A stretch of 64,000 bases of DNA, from positions 139,053 through 203,052 of the forward strand of contig JAABNQ010000001.1 of NCBI GenBank assembly GCA_009928435.1, given 5' to 3'. Origin of the DNA: Bacillus sp. HF117_J1_D. Lineage in GTDB: Bacteria > Bacillota > Bacilli > Bacillales > Bacillaceae_C. Below the pieces are notes generated by a model, which saw nothing but the letters and a program-made list of their open reading frames with translations, searched no databases and was not told where the DNA came from. Made by a program: the position numbers and the translations under genes. Positions 44,097 to 53,880 of the stretch are shown in pieces (the stretch's first letter is position 1; every line of letters starts with the position of its first letter).

Positions 44097-44726
44097 TTAT
44101 CCCACCATTCCCATTAAGTAAACGACAGTGAAGATAAATACCCAGACTACGTCGATAAAGTGCCAGTAAATACTTGCCAAATAAAATTTAGGCGCATTAT
44201 ACAGACTTAGTCCTCGTTTTGCGTTACGTATAAGCAATGCAGTAATCCACCCAAGACCAAATATAACGTGTCCGCCGTGGAATCCAACAAGCGTATAAAA
44301 GGCTGAACTGAATGCACTGCTTCTAAAACCAAATCCTAATTCTGTCGTGTAGTGATGAAACTCGTAAATTTCCAGTACAAAGAATCCAAGGCCTAGCAAA
44401 AGTGTGATAATAAACCACAATTGCATCTTCTTATAATTAAAGTTCCTTAAATGATAAATGGCATACACACTCGTGACAGAGCTAGTCAATAGAAGCATTG
44501 TCATGGCAAATGCAAGCGGTAGACCAAATACATCAGATGAAGTCAAGCTATCACTATTTGGAACTTTATCTTTAAGAGCCAAATAAGTGGCAAAGAAGGA
44601 GGCGAATAGAACAGTTTCGCCTCCAAGGAAAAACCAGAGACCCAAAAACTTATTTTTTCCTTCCAGAGTTGCTCTTTCCGGCGTTTCCGGCCATGTTTCT
44701 GGAGTAAATTGCTGTTGAACTGCCAT
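44097..44726 (-). CDS. ctaE: Cytochrome c oxidase subunit III CtaE
   Basis: 209 residues and five transmembrane helices. Family blocks are LGLWFFLGGETVLFASFFAT, FYTLVGFHGGHVIFGLGWI and YWHFIDVVWVFIFTVVYLMG. It stabilises the catalytic core. Its ATG overlaps the ctaD stop in TAATG, so translation is coupled. Length is typical for the Bacillus protein with five rather than seven helices. Confidence 0.98.
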   Translation of the reverse strand: MAVQQQFTPETWPETPERATLEGKNKFLGLWFFLGGETVLFASFFATYLALKDKVPNSDSLTSSDVFGLPLAFAMTMLLLTSSVTSVYAIYHLRNFNYKKMQLWFIITLLLGLGFFVLEIYEFHHYTTELGFGFRSSAFSSAFYTLVGFHGGHVIFGLGWITALLIRNAKRGLSLYNAPKFYLASIYWHFIDVVWVFIFTVVYLMGMVG

Positions 44727-46594
44727 TATGCCTTAACTCCTTTCTCACTATCATCCATCAATTCCGACTTAGGAATATGATAGCCATGATCGTCTTTCAA
44801 GGAGCGTACAAGCATCGAACCAAAGGAAATCACAAGTCCAATAATCAATACTGGTATTCCCCAGCCATGCTCTTGGTTATATATTGCTCCGAATGATGCA
44901 ATAAAGAATCCTAATGACATCATGAAAGGAATAAATGACCCGTTTGGCATGTGAATTTCGCCAATTGGTTCAGCTGGCGTCATTTCAGTTCTGCCTTCCA
45001 TTTTCTCCAACCAGTAAGCGTCAAGTCCACGAACAAGTGGAAGCTGTTTAAAGTTGTAAAATGGCGGCGGTGAAGGGATAGCCCATTCCATCGAACGTCC
45101 ATCTTCCCATGGGTCGTTGGCTACAGCTTCTCCTTTAACGGCAGTTATGACTACGTTAATCAGAAGAACAATAACCGCAACACCCATTGTTAGAGCCCCA
45201 ATGGAGCTGATCAAGTTACCTGTAGTCAATCCTTGTCCATCAAGGAACGTAAATACCCTTCGTGGCATTCCCATCAATCCTAGGAAATGTTGAACAAAGA
45301 ATGTCAAATGGAAGCCAATTACAAACAATGCCCAAGTAATTTTACCCAATGTTTCGTTCAACATTCTTCCGAACAGTTTTGGCCAATAGAAATGAACTGC
45401 CGCGAAGATACCGAACACTACCCCACCAACAATTACATAGTGGAAGTGAGCAACAATAAAGTATGTGTCATGGTACTGGTAGTCAGCTGGTGCAGCAGCC
45501 TGCATGATTCCAGTTACACCACCCATAACGAATGAAGGAATAAAAGCCGCTGCCCAAAGCATTGGGGTAGTAAATTTAATACTTCCACCCCACATCGTCA
45601 AGAGCCAGTTAAATATTTTTATTCCTGTTGGTACGGCAATAGCCATTGTTGCAACCGCAAAAATCGCATTAGCAATGTTACCAAGTCCTACTGTAAACAT
45701 ATGGTGAGCCCAAACCATGAACCCTAGGAAACCGATCAATACAGTAGCGAAAATCATTGAAGAATATCCAAACAGTCTCTTTCTTGAGAAAGTCGGGATA
45801 ATTTCAGAGAAAATTCCAAATGCAGGCAAGATCAAAATATATACCTCTGGGTGCCCAAAAATCCAGAAGAAGTGTTCCCAGATGATTGTGTTTCCTCCAG
45901 CAGCTACATTAAAGAAGTTCGCTCCAAACATTCTATCAAAAGTCAAAAGGAACAACGCAACAGTTAGTGGAGGGAATGCGAACAAAATGAGTGCCGATGT
46001 AATGAATGTTGTCCATGTGAACATAGGCATTCTCATATAAGTCATTCCAGGTGCACGCATATTGATGATTGTCACAAGGAAGTTAATTCCCCCCATGAGT
46101 GTACCAAACCCTGAGATTTGAATTCCTGTAGCATAGAAGTCAACACCATGGGTAGTTGAATTCATCGCAAGTGATGCGTAGGAAGTCCACCCTGCGTCAG
46201 GCGCTCCTCCAAAAAACCAAGATACGTTCACCAACAATCCTCCAAATACGAAAAGCCAAAGGCCTAGAGCGTTCAAAAACGGGAAAGCAACGTCCCTCGC
46301 TCCAATTTGGAGAGGCATAATCGCATTCATAAAACCTACTAAAATTGGCATGGCAGCAAGGAAAATCATCGTTGTTCCATGCATTGTCATCATTTCATTA
46401 AACATACCCGCACTCACAAAGTCATTGTCAGGCACAGCGAGCTGGATACGCATAATCATGGCTTCGATTCCGCCTAGGAGAAAGAAGAAGAACCCTGCGG
46501 CGAAGTATAAGATACCCACTTTTTTATGGTCCACAGTTGTTAAGTAGTCCCATACGGCGGCTCCGAAACTTCTCTTTTGAGCAATAGTACTCAC
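44726..46594 (-). CDS. ctaD: Cytochrome c oxidase subunit I CtaD
   Basis: 622 residues and about 14 transmembrane helices. The heme a ligand region is MMTMHGTTMIFLAAMP; the CuB site and cross-linked tyrosine are in WEHFFWIFGHPEVYILILPA; further CuB histidines are in VWAHHMFTVGLG; the heme a3/a ligands are HFHYVIVGG. This is the proton-pumping heme-copper core. GTG start at 46592-46594, six bases after GGGAGG. The long C-terminal extension is typical of Bacillus subunit I. Confidence 0.99.
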   Translation of the reverse strand: MSTIAQKRSFGAAVWDYLTTVDHKKVGILYFAAGFFFFLLGGIEAMIMRIQLAVPDNDFVSAGMFNEMMTMHGTTMIFLAAMPILVGFMNAIMPLQIGARDVAFPFLNALGLWLFVFGGLLVNVSWFFGGAPDAGWTSYASLAMNSTTHGVDFYATGIQISGFGTLMGGINFLVTIINMRAPGMTYMRMPMFTWTTFITSALILFAFPPLTVALFLLTFDRMFGANFFNVAAGGNTIIWEHFFWIFGHPEVYILILPAFGIFSEIIPTFSRKRLFGYSSMIFATVLIGFLGFMVWAHHMFTVGLGNIANAIFAVATMAIAVPTGIKIFNWLLTMWGGSIKFTTPMLWAAAFIPSFVMGGVTGIMQAAAPADYQYHDTYFIVAHFHYVIVGGVVFGIFAAVHFYWPKLFGRMLNETLGKITWALFVIGFHLTFFVQHFLGLMGMPRRVFTFLDGQGLTTGNLISSIGALTMGVAVIVLLINVVITAVKGEAVANDPWEDGRSMEWAIPSPPPFYNFKQLPLVRGLDAYWLEKMEGRTEMTPAEPIGEIHMPNGSFIPFMMSLGFFIASFGAIYNQEHGWGIPVLIIGLVISFGSMLVRSLKDDHGYHIPKSELMDDSEKGVKA

Positions 46595-46618
46595 TATTAA
46601 ACCTCCCTTTGTTATACG

Positions 46619-47689
46619 TTACTTATTTTGAACCTTCAATTCCATCAAATACGCAGCCAATGCATCCAATTCCTGATCAGACATCTCTGGATACGTACCT
46701 GTCATTTTGTTACCCGGTTTAATTTTTTCAGGATCTTTAATCCATTTCTTCAATTCTTTCTCATTGTGATCGAGAATCCCTGCAACTCTTTCACGATCAG
46801 CAAACCCAGCAAGGTTTGGAGCAAGCTCTCCACTTGGTTTTACCTCAGGTGTTACTGCGTGACATGTAATACAGCTTTCGTTGAAGATTTCTTCACCTTG
46901 TTTTGCAAGATCTGTAGTTGGTTCTACAGGCTCTTTCGTATTTTGCATGTCAGCAACCCATTTTTCAAAATCCTTCTGTGGCAATGCTTTTACTTTGAAG
47001 TCCATTAAAGCATGTGAAGGTCCACATAGCTCAGCACATTTTCCATAGAAGATATTGCCCGCTTCTTCAGCTTTGTCACTATCGGCGATTAACCAGAACT
47101 TATTGACGTTATCCGGGTTTGTGTCCAGCTTACCGCCTAATGGTGGAATCCAGAATGAGTGTTTTACGTCTTTACTTGTTACCTGAAAGTAGACTTTTTC
47201 ATCTGTTGGAATAACAAGGTCCTGACTCGTTACAATTCCAAGATCTGGATATTCAAATTCCCACCAGTATAAGTGTGCATTGACGTTTACAACAAGAGAT
47301 TCCCGGTTTCCGTCAGCATCCTTCTTATCAATTGCAGAAACATCACCTTGGCTGAAAGTAACAGCAACTGTAGGTACTGCAAGGATTAGAAGTAAGATGA
47401 TCGGAATAACAGTCCATACAATTTCCAGCGTGTGACTGCCTTCTACCTGTTTCGGAATTCTTTCATCTTTACGTCGAAATTTAATGATGGCAAAAGTAAA
47501 GATAATTACTACAACAATGATTACCAGAGCCATGATCCCTAAACTAAGAAGAATGAGATCATACTGCTGTTTTCCAATTTCTCCTGCGGGAACCAGCCCC
47601 GATAGAAAAGGCTCGCCGCAGCCTGAAAGCACGAGCGCCAATATCGCTAAAACGGATAACAGACGCCACTTTTGCAGCCATAGTTTCAT
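46619..47689 (-). CDS. ctaC: Cytochrome c oxidase subunit II CtaC with fused cytochrome c domain
   Basis: 356 residues. Lipoprotein signal with lipobox LSGC (C24), two transmembrane helices (about 42-70 and 90-111), then the cupredoxin domain with the CuA ligands H177, C218, E220, C222, H226 and M229. The C-terminal cytochrome c domain has CITCH (C273, C276, H277) and the distal methionine in KMTGTYP. The fusion defines a caa3 oxidase. ATG at 47687-47689; GAGGGG lies upstream at long spacing. Confidence 0.98.
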   Translation of the reverse strand: MKLWLQKWRLLSVLAILALVLSGCGEPFLSGLVPAGEIGKQQYDLILLSLGIMALVIIVVVIIFTFAIIKFRRKDERIPKQVEGSHTLEIVWTVIPIILLLILAVPTVAVTFSQGDVSAIDKKDADGNRESLVVNVNAHLYWWEFEYPDLGIVTSQDLVIPTDEKVYFQVTSKDVKHSFWIPPLGGKLDTNPDNVNKFWLIADSDKAEEAGNIFYGKCAELCGPSHALMDFKVKALPQKDFEKWVADMQNTKEPVEPTTDLAKQGEEIFNESCITCHAVTPEVKPSGELAPNLAGFADRERVAGILDHNEKELKKWIKDPEKIKPGNKMTGTYPEMSDQELDALAAYLMELKVQNK

Positions 47690-47719
47690 AATTCAATCAA
47701 ACCCCTCTTTCGTAAAATA

Positions 47720-47940
47720 TCTTAGTGGTTGCAAGGACCGGGTCATTCTATGTGGATTTCTTTTAATAAGAAAGAATTCCCAAGATCAAATGCGCCTTGG
47801 CGTGTTTGCACCCAGATTGTATCGAGCCTCGCTCCATACATTTTCTCTGAAAATCTGTGGCACCCGCCAGGGGCTTTAACTTCATTCAGCTGGGGTTGCC
47901 CCCACACACTAAACGGAATACCCTTATGCATTTATCTCAC
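47720..47940. repeat. Structured intergenic element between ctaB and ctaC
   Basis: On the plus strand GTAT-C-GAGC-CTC-GCTC-C-ATAC (47818-47839) is a near-perfect hairpin, enclosed by CAGATT and AATCTG. Further out are GGGGTTGCCCC and TGGCACCCGCCA. Spurious open frames cross it on both strands without ribosome binding sites. The sequence style (AAGCCCCTGGCGGGTGCCAC on the minus strand) recalls repeated elements I have seen between Bacillus genes. It may be a mobile repeat or a structured RNA in the ctaC leader. Confidence 0.45.
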
Positions 47941-47975
47941 CACTTACAAAAGCGGGAGATTTTCGCTGGATAAAG

Positions 47976-48893
47976 TTAAATAACTGCGAAAATTACCATT
48001 GCAGTAAAAATAATGGTCAAATAGTTTAATGAATAAACAAACATGAGCGTTGCCCATTTTATGTCATTCTTCGTTTTATAACCAGCCATTCCCATTACAA
48101 GCCAGCCAACATTTAATAGCGTGGCTAAAACAACAAATGGTATTCCCAGTGCTGTCATAAAAAATGGAATCGGCAACAACAAAGCCACCCACATAATAAT
48201 GCTGCGCTTTGTAGCTGCAAAACCTTTCACGACAGGTAGCATAGGTATGCCAGCTGCTCTGTATTCCTCAGTTCTTCTCATCGCTAAAGCATAGAAATGA
48301 GGCGGTTGCCATATGAACATGATCAGAAACAACATCCATGCCATCGTTGGCAGACTCGGATCAATTGCTGCCCATCCAATCAGCGGAGGAACCGCTCCGG
48401 ACAAGCTTCCAATGACCGTGTTGCTGACGAGCTTCCGCTTAGCCCACATGCTGTAAATCACCACATAGCTAAACACCCCAACAATGCCAATGAAACCAGC
48501 TGTTGCATTGGTAAGAAAAAGGAGAATTAAGCCCAATGTCACAAAAGTAAAACCGACTGTAAGGACTTTCCCTCCACTAATCCGACCTGTAACTGTCGGC
48601 CTTGATTTTGTTCTTTCCATAATAGGATCAATGTCACGATCGATATAATTATTGAAAGCACATGATCCAGCCATAATAAGGGCAGACCCAAGCAGCGTGA
48701 AAATAACAGTGTCCAAGGATTGGAGGAAATGCTGTCCATTATATATGAGTGCAAGCCATAGCCCTGCAAAAACAGGTATCAGGTTGGAATTAACAATTCC
48801 TATTTTGATCAAGGCCATAAAGTCCGACCAAGCAGTCGAAGGAGAGGCTTCCACTTCAGATATGTGGCGACTGTTTTCCATATCTTTTTCCAC
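47976..48893 (-). CDS. ctaB: Protoheme IX farnesyltransferase (heme O synthase) CtaB
   Basis: 305 residues with about nine transmembrane helices of the UbiA family. The prenyl-diphosphate site is [20 protein letters not shown]; the second aspartate-rich or basic loop includes [20 protein letters not shown]. It farnesylates heme B to heme O. The ATG at 48881 is 16 bases from AGGAG, too far; the GTG at 48891-48893 is four bases away and is chosen. It is divergent from ctaA, which uses its product. Confidence 0.95.
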   Translation of the reverse strand: MEKDMENSRHISEVEASPSTAWSDFMALIKIGIVNSNLIPVFAGLWLALIYNGQHFLQSLDTVIFTLLGSALIMAGSCAFNNYIDRDIDPIMERTKSRPTVTGRISGGKVLTVGFTFVTLGLILLFLTNATAGFIGIVGVFSYVVIYSMWAKRKLVSNTVIGSLSGAVPPLIGWAAIDPSLPTMAWMLFLIMFIWQPPHFYALAMRRTEEYRAAGIPMLPVVKGFAATKRSIIMWVALLLPIPFFMTALGIPFVVLATLLNVGWLVMGMAGYKTKNDIKWATLMFVYSLNYLTIIFTAMVIFAVI

Positions 48894-49386
48894 TCGTCTC
48901 CTTTCCCAAAACATATTTACATATAATTCTTACTATAGGCCATCTTGAGACAACTTTCCTGTATTATGTACGATGTTTCAGTATTTGTTCACTTATTTCC
49001 CTGTTTTTTCAACTTTTACCTAAAAGTATGCCTAGAACTCCTGCACACATTATTGTAGCATACAGATGTTCAAAAGCCGAGCGCTGGTTGGAACAGGATT
49101 GTGAACAAAGGCCTTCAACAATATATTTAATCATATAATTCAACGTTTTTCACATCGCATTCAGCCATTATTTTGTCCAAAATGTGTCACCCAAAAAGAA
49201 TATATACAACCAAAATTCACCAACTGCTCATAACATTACTATCAAAATTTATCGCTTATTTCAAGTTTACACCTTTTTAGGTCGTGTTAACAAATTTGTC
49301 GGTTGTATTTTTGAGTCCATTTATGTAGTATCAAAGTTGAATTTAATCATTCCAATAAAAATTAATAAAGATAAGTGGGTGAAATT
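48894..49386. promoter_or_regulatory. Divergent ctaB-ctaA control region
   Basis: 493 bases, AT-rich, without a gene. For ctaB, an extended -10 (TATGC then TACAAT, plus 49052-49062) lies about 160 bases before the start. For ctaA, TTGTAT (49303-49308), 17 bases, TAGTAT (49326-49331) is a weak SigA candidate. In B. subtilis this region binds ResD and responds to CcpA; I see no convincing cre site here. Confidence 0.4.
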
Positions 49387-50367
49387 TTGCACCGTAAGTT
49401 AAAATGGTTTGCCGTACTTACCACGGTTGTGATGGTTTTTGTCCTTCTGGGCGGTGCTTTGGTTACGAAGACTGATTCCGGCATGGGCTGTGGAAAATCA
49501 TGGCCACTGTGTAACGGCCAACTAATACCAACCGAAATTACTGCTGAGCTTATCATTGAGTTTGCTCACCGGATCGTTTCCGGAAGCGCTGCTTTGCTTG
49601 TTTTGATCCTCTCCATTTGGGCGTGGAAAACGATTGGACACAAAAGGGAAACAAAAGCCCTTGCCATTCTTTCAGTTTTCTTTCTTATTTTACAGGCTTT
49701 AATTGGAGCGGCAGCAGTTGTGTGGGGCCAATCAAGCTTTGTACTAGCACTTCATTTCGGAATCTCGCTCATATCCTTTGCCTCGGTATTTTTATTGACA
49801 CTTCTCATTTTTGAAGTCGATAAAAAATTTGATACATCAAAAATTAATCTAGATAGAAGAATGAAGTTCCATACGATTGGTGTTACAGTTTATTCCTATA
49901 TTGTCGTTTATACTGGAGCCCTTGTTCGCCATACAGAAGCAAGCCTCGTCTGCAAAGATTGGCCACTCTGTTTAAACAGCAGGCCTTTCTCTCTGCCAAC
50001 AAATATGTATGAATGGATCCAAATGGGACACCGGTTCATGGCTGGTATGATATTTTTATGGATTGGCTACATTACTTGGATGGCAGTCAAAAACTATAAA
50101 GACCAGATGGTTGTTGTCAAAGGATGGATCATTGCTTTTATTCTAGTGACATTGCAGGTTGCTGCCGGAGCTGTTGTAGTATTTACAAGCTTAAATATTT
50201 ATGTTGCACTGGCACATGCATTATTTATTACTTGTCTCTTCGGCTTATTAAGCTACTTTATCATGTTAATCACCAGAGGCAAGATGGAGTTCTCCCCTGC
50301 TTCTCAGACAGATGAAAAAGAAAATGCTCAAACTGACATCAAGTCTCCAAATATGATTACACAATAA
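49387..50367 (+). CDS. ctaA: Heme A synthase CtaA
   Basis: 326 residues, eight transmembrane helices in two four-helix repeats. Each half carries paired histidines ([14 protein letters not shown] and [22 protein letters not shown] and [12 protein letters not shown]) and a cysteine pair in the loop ([22 protein letters not shown]). It oxidises heme O to heme A. The GTG at 49375 is part of the ribosome binding region; the TTG at 49387, after GGGTGA, gives the family start [13 protein letters not shown]. Confidence 0.96.
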   Translation: MHRKLKWFAVLTTVVMVFVLLGGALVTKTDSGMGCGKSWPLCNGQLIPTEITAELIIEFAHRIVSGSAALLVLILSIWAWKTIGHKRETKALAILSVFFLILQALIGAAAVVWGQSSFVLALHFGISLISFASVFLLTLLIFEVDKKFDTSKINLDRRMKFHTIGVTVYSYIVVYTGALVRHTEASLVCKDWPLCLNSRPFSLPTNMYEWIQMGHRFMAGMIFLWIGYITWMAVKNYKDQMVVVKGWIIAFILVTLQVAAGAVVVFTSLNIYVALAHALFITCLFGLLSYFIMLITRGKMEFSPASQTDEKENAQTDIKSPNMITQ

Positions 50368-50403
50368 AAAATCTTGCGCAATTTTAACTGCGCAAGATTT
50401 TTT
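50366..50403. terminator. Bidirectional terminator between ctaA and pyc
   Basis: AAAAATCTTGCGCA and TGCGCAAGATTTTT form a perfect 14-base stem with an eight-base loop and T tracts on both strands, serving the convergent ctaA and pyc. Confidence 0.95.
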
Positions 50404-50410
50404 ATATCCT

Positions 50411-53400
50411 TTATTTCTCTACCTCTATTAATAAGTCACCCGGCTGGATAGCATCTCCTTGATGCACGAAGATATCTTTGACGATTCCTGAAAACGGAGC
50501 CTGAACGGTCGTCTCCATCTTCATCGCCTCGGTAAGTACGAGATGATCCCCTTTTTGCACCTTCTCACCTTTTTTAATAAGAACCTTCAGTACTGTTCCC
50601 GGCATCGTAGCTCCAATATGTGCCTGATTTTTCGGATCCGCCTTCTGCTTAAGTACCACAGTCGACTTGATGTTCTCATCTTTAATGACAACTTCTCTCG
50701 GCTGTCCATTCAGTTCAAAATAGACTACCCGCGTACCATCAGGTTGCGGCTGCCCGATAGAGACAAGTTTAACGATCAATGTTTTACCTGTTTCAATTTC
50801 TACTTCAATTTCTTCACCCAGCCTCATACCATGGACGAATGTCGGGGTATCAAGTACTGAAATGTCTCCAAATTGGTTCAGTGTCGCAATGTACTCAAGG
50901 AATACCTTCGGATAAAGGGCATAGGCGATCACATCCTTTTGTGAAACATCCGGTCCCATTTCTTCTGCCAATTCTTCTTGAAGCTGGTCAAAATCCACGT
51001 CCTCCAGCAGTTCACCAGGTCTTACAGTAATCGGCTCACGATTTTTCAAGATGACCCGCTGTAGTTCTACTGGAAAGCCTCCGTGCGGCTGGCCTAAATA
51101 GCCTTCAAATAGTTCTACCACTGAATCGGGAAAGTCGATGGATTGTCCCCTTTCCAATACAGATTCCTCGTTTAAATCATTTTGAACCATAAATAGCGCC
51201 ATGTCTCCAACCACTTTGGATGAAGGCGTCACTTTGACAATGTCTCCAAACATCCGATTGACCCGGCTGTACATATCCTTAACCTCATCCCAGCGACCAC
51301 CTAACCCCACAGCTTTTGCCTGTTGTTGAAGGTTGCTATATTGTCCACCAGGCATTTCATGCTTGTATACTTCAGTATGCGGAGCGAGCATACCGCTTTC
51401 AAAATCGTGGTAGTACTTACGAACATCCTCCCAATAATAGGAAAGCTTCTCAAGAGAATCAATATCGATATTAATCGCCTTGTCCGTTCCTTCAAGCGCA
51501 TAATAGAGCGTATTCAAGCTCGGTTGTGAAGTCAAACCAGCCATTGACCCCAGTGCTGTATCAATGATATCCACACCTGCTTCAATCGCTTTCGTATAAG
51601 TAAGAATGCCATTTCCGCTAGTGTCATGCATATGCAGGTGGATCGGCAGATCGACCGTTTCCTTCAGTTCGGAAATCAACCGATAGGCTGCTTCAGGCTT
51701 CAGCAGTCCAGCCATATCTTTGATCGCTAGCATATGCGCTCCTAACGCCTCCAGCTCTTTTGCCATAGATTTATAGTAATCAATATGGTATTTCGGTCTT
51801 TCAGCATCGTTGATATCCCCTGTATAGCAAATAGCCGCTTCAGCAACCTTGCCTGACTGGCGAACCGAATCAATCGCCACTTCCATACCTTTAACCCAGT
51901 TTAAACTGTCAAAAATTCGGAATACATCTATGCCTGCATTCGCAGACTCCCGGACGAAAGCCTTGATGACATTATCCGGATAGTTTTTATAGCCGACGGC
52001 GTTCGATCCTCTAAACAGCATTTGGAACAGAATGTTCGGCATTTTTTCTCTCAATTTGGAAAGCCGATCCCATGGGTCCTCCTTCAGAAATCGGTAGGCA
52101 ACATCAAAGGTTGCCCCTCCCCACATCTCCATAGAAAAGAGCTCTGGGAGAAGATGTGCAGTTGGTTCACCTACCTGAACGAGATCGCGAGTACGGATAC
52201 GAGTTGCGAGCAGCGACTGATGTGCATCACGGAACGTGGTATCCGTAATTAGAACTTCTTTCTGGTTTCTAACCCAGTCAACTAAGCCATCGGCTCCCTG
52301 TTCGTCCAAAATCTGTTTGGTCCCTCGTGAAACGGTTTCATCCGCTGGAATAGAAGGAACTCTCGGGTCGGGTTCAATCGGCTTTTTTGTTTTCTCAATA
52401 CCCGGGAATCCGTTGACCGTAACCGTCCCAATATAGGTAAGCATTTTTGTACCACGGTCCTTGCTCTCAGCAAAGGAAAACAACTCTGGAGCATCGTCTA
52501 GAAAGGATGTGTCATACTCGCCTGTAATGAACCGCTCGTGTTGCATAACATTTATTAAAAATGGGATATTTGTTTTAATTCCGCGAATCCTGAATTCCTT
52601 CAGATTTCTGATCATTTTGGCTGCGGCTTGTTCAAATGTCAGAGCTTGAGTAGACAGCTTCATCAGCAAAGAATCATAATAAGGCGTGATGACAGCCCCT
52701 TGGAAACCGTTCCCAGCATCCATCCGAACACCAAATCCTCCGCCTGTTCGGAAAGCCATGATTTTTCCTGTATCCGGCATGAAATCATTTAAAGGATCCT
52801 CTGTCGTCACTCTCGCTTGGATGGCATATCCGTTCATTATTATATCTTCCTGTTTCGGAATCTGTACGGAATCCCCATGAAGTGAATGCCCCTCGGCAAT
52901 CAAAATCTGCGACTGTACAATATCAATGCCTGTAATCATTTCCGTGATTGTATGTTCAACCTGAATTCTTGGATTGACCTCAATAAAATAAAACTGGTCG
53001 CCTTCTACAAGGAACTCTACCGTTCCAGCATTGAGATACCTCACATTTTTCATTAGCTGTACGGCAGCCCCGCAAATTTTTTCACGCATTTCTTTATTTA
53101 GAGACACCGAAGGTGCAGTCTCCACTACTTTTTGATGGCGTCTTTGGACAGAGCAGTCACGCTCAAATAGATGGACGATATTTCCTTGAACATCTCCCAA
53201 TATCTGTACTTCAATATGCTTAGGATTTTCAATGAACTTTTCGACATAGACCTCGTCATCGCCAAAAGCGGCCTTCGCTTCTGACTTTGCGCGTTCATAT
53301 GCCTCCTTCAATTCCCCTTTGCTTCGGACGATACGCATACCGCGCCCGCCGCCGCCAAGAGACGCTTTCACCATAATCGGGTAACCGTATTCATTTCCAA

Positions 53401-53848
53401 AAGCAGCAGCTTCTTCCAAGCTCTCAACCGGACCATTACTGCCCGGAACAGCCGGAATACCAGCAAGCACTGCCTGATGTTTCGCTTTGACCTTATCACC
53501 AAACATATCCAAATGCTGTATGGCTGGACCGATAAAAGTGATTCCCTCTTCGGCGCAGCGTTTGGCCAGCTCAATGTTTTCGGACAGAAATCCATAACCT
53601 GGATGGATGGCATCTGCCTCAGAACGTTTAGCAATTTCGATGATGCCTTCGATATCTAAATAAGCATCAATTGGCTTTTTTCCTTCTCCAACCAGATAGG
53701 CCTCATCCGCCTTATAGCGATGATAGGACCCCGAGTCTTCGCGAGAATAGATCGCAGCAGTGCGGATTCCGAGCTCTGTGCAGGCCCGAAACACACGGAT
53801 GGCAATCTCTCCACGGTTAGCAACTAGTACTTTGTTAATCTTTGTCAT
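50411..53848 (-). CDS. pyc: Pyruvate carboxylase
   Basis: 1145 residues, full length. Order: biotin carboxylase N-domain (VLVANRGEIAIRVFRACTEL), ATP-grasp with KASLGGGGRGMRIV and the catalytic FIEVNPRIQVEHT; carboxyltransferase barrel with DTTFRDAHQSLLATR and LHMHDTSGNG; PYC_OADA domain; C-terminal biotinyl domain with EAMKMETT and biotin lysine K1110. It makes oxaloacetate from pyruvate for anaplerosis. ATG at 53846-53848 follows GGGGAGAG. It starts 32 bases after ftsW and shares its direction. Confidence 0.99.
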   Translation of the reverse strand: MTKINKVLVANRGEIAIRVFRACTELGIRTAAIYSREDSGSYHRYKADEAYLVGEGKKPIDAYLDIEGIIEIAKRSEADAIHPGYGFLSENIELAKRCAEEGITFIGPAIQHLDMFGDKVKAKHQAVLAGIPAVPGSNGPVESLEEAAAFGNEYGYPIMVKASLGGGGRGMRIVRSKGELKEAYERAKSEAKAAFGDDEVYVEKFIENPKHIEVQILGDVQGNIVHLFERDCSVQRRHQKVVETAPSVSLNKEMREKICGAAVQLMKNVRYLNAGTVEFLVEGDQFYFIEVNPRIQVEHTITEMITGIDIVQSQILIAEGHSLHGDSVQIPKQEDIIMNGYAIQARVTTEDPLNDFMPDTGKIMAFRTGGGFGVRMDAGNGFQGAVITPYYDSLLMKLSTQALTFEQAAAKMIRNLKEFRIRGIKTNIPFLINVMQHERFITGEYDTSFLDDAPELFSFAESKDRGTKMLTYIGTVTVNGFPGIEKTKKPIEPDPRVPSIPADETVSRGTKQILDEQGADGLVDWVRNQKEVLITDTTFRDAHQSLLATRIRTRDLVQVGEPTAHLLPELFSMEMWGGATFDVAYRFLKEDPWDRLSKLREKMPNILFQMLFRGSNAVGYKNYPDNVIKAFVRESANAGIDVFRIFDSLNWVKGMEVAIDSVRQSGKVAEAAICYTGDINDAERPKYHIDYYKSMAKELEALGAHMLAIKDMAGLLKPEAAYRLISELKETVDLPIHLHMHDTSGNGILTYTKAIEAGVDIIDTALGSMAGLTSQPSLNTLYYALEGTDKAINIDIDSLEKLSYYWEDVRKYYHDFESGMLAPHTEVYKHEMPGGQYSNLQQQAKAVGLGGRWDEVKDMYSRVNRMFGDIVKVTPSSKVVGDMALFMVQNDLNEESVLERGQSIDFPDSVVELFEGYLGQPHGGFPVELQRVILKNREPITVRPGELLEDVDFDQLQEELAEEMGPDVSQKDVIAYALYPKVFLEYIATLNQFGDISVLDTPTFVHGMRLGEEIEVEIETGKTLIVKLVSIGQPQPDGTRVVYFELNGQPREVVIKDENIKSTVVLKQKADPKNQAHIGATMPGTVLKVLIKKGEKVQKGDHLVLTEAMKMETTVQAPFSGIVKDIFVHQGDAIQPGDLLIEVEK

Positions 53849-53880
53849 CTAAGCTCTCCCCTTCATAAACATCTATCTGT

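Noticed and set aside
47743-47931. 62-codon minus-strand frame between ctaB and ctaC
   Set aside because: It crosses the structured element with no ribosome binding site; plus-strand frames do the same. Best read as non-coding repeat or RNA.
49130-49165. Possible CcpA cre site (TGTGAAAAACGTTGAAT) in the ctaA-ctaB region
   Set aside because: The central CG is shifted by one base relative to the consensus, so it does not fit.
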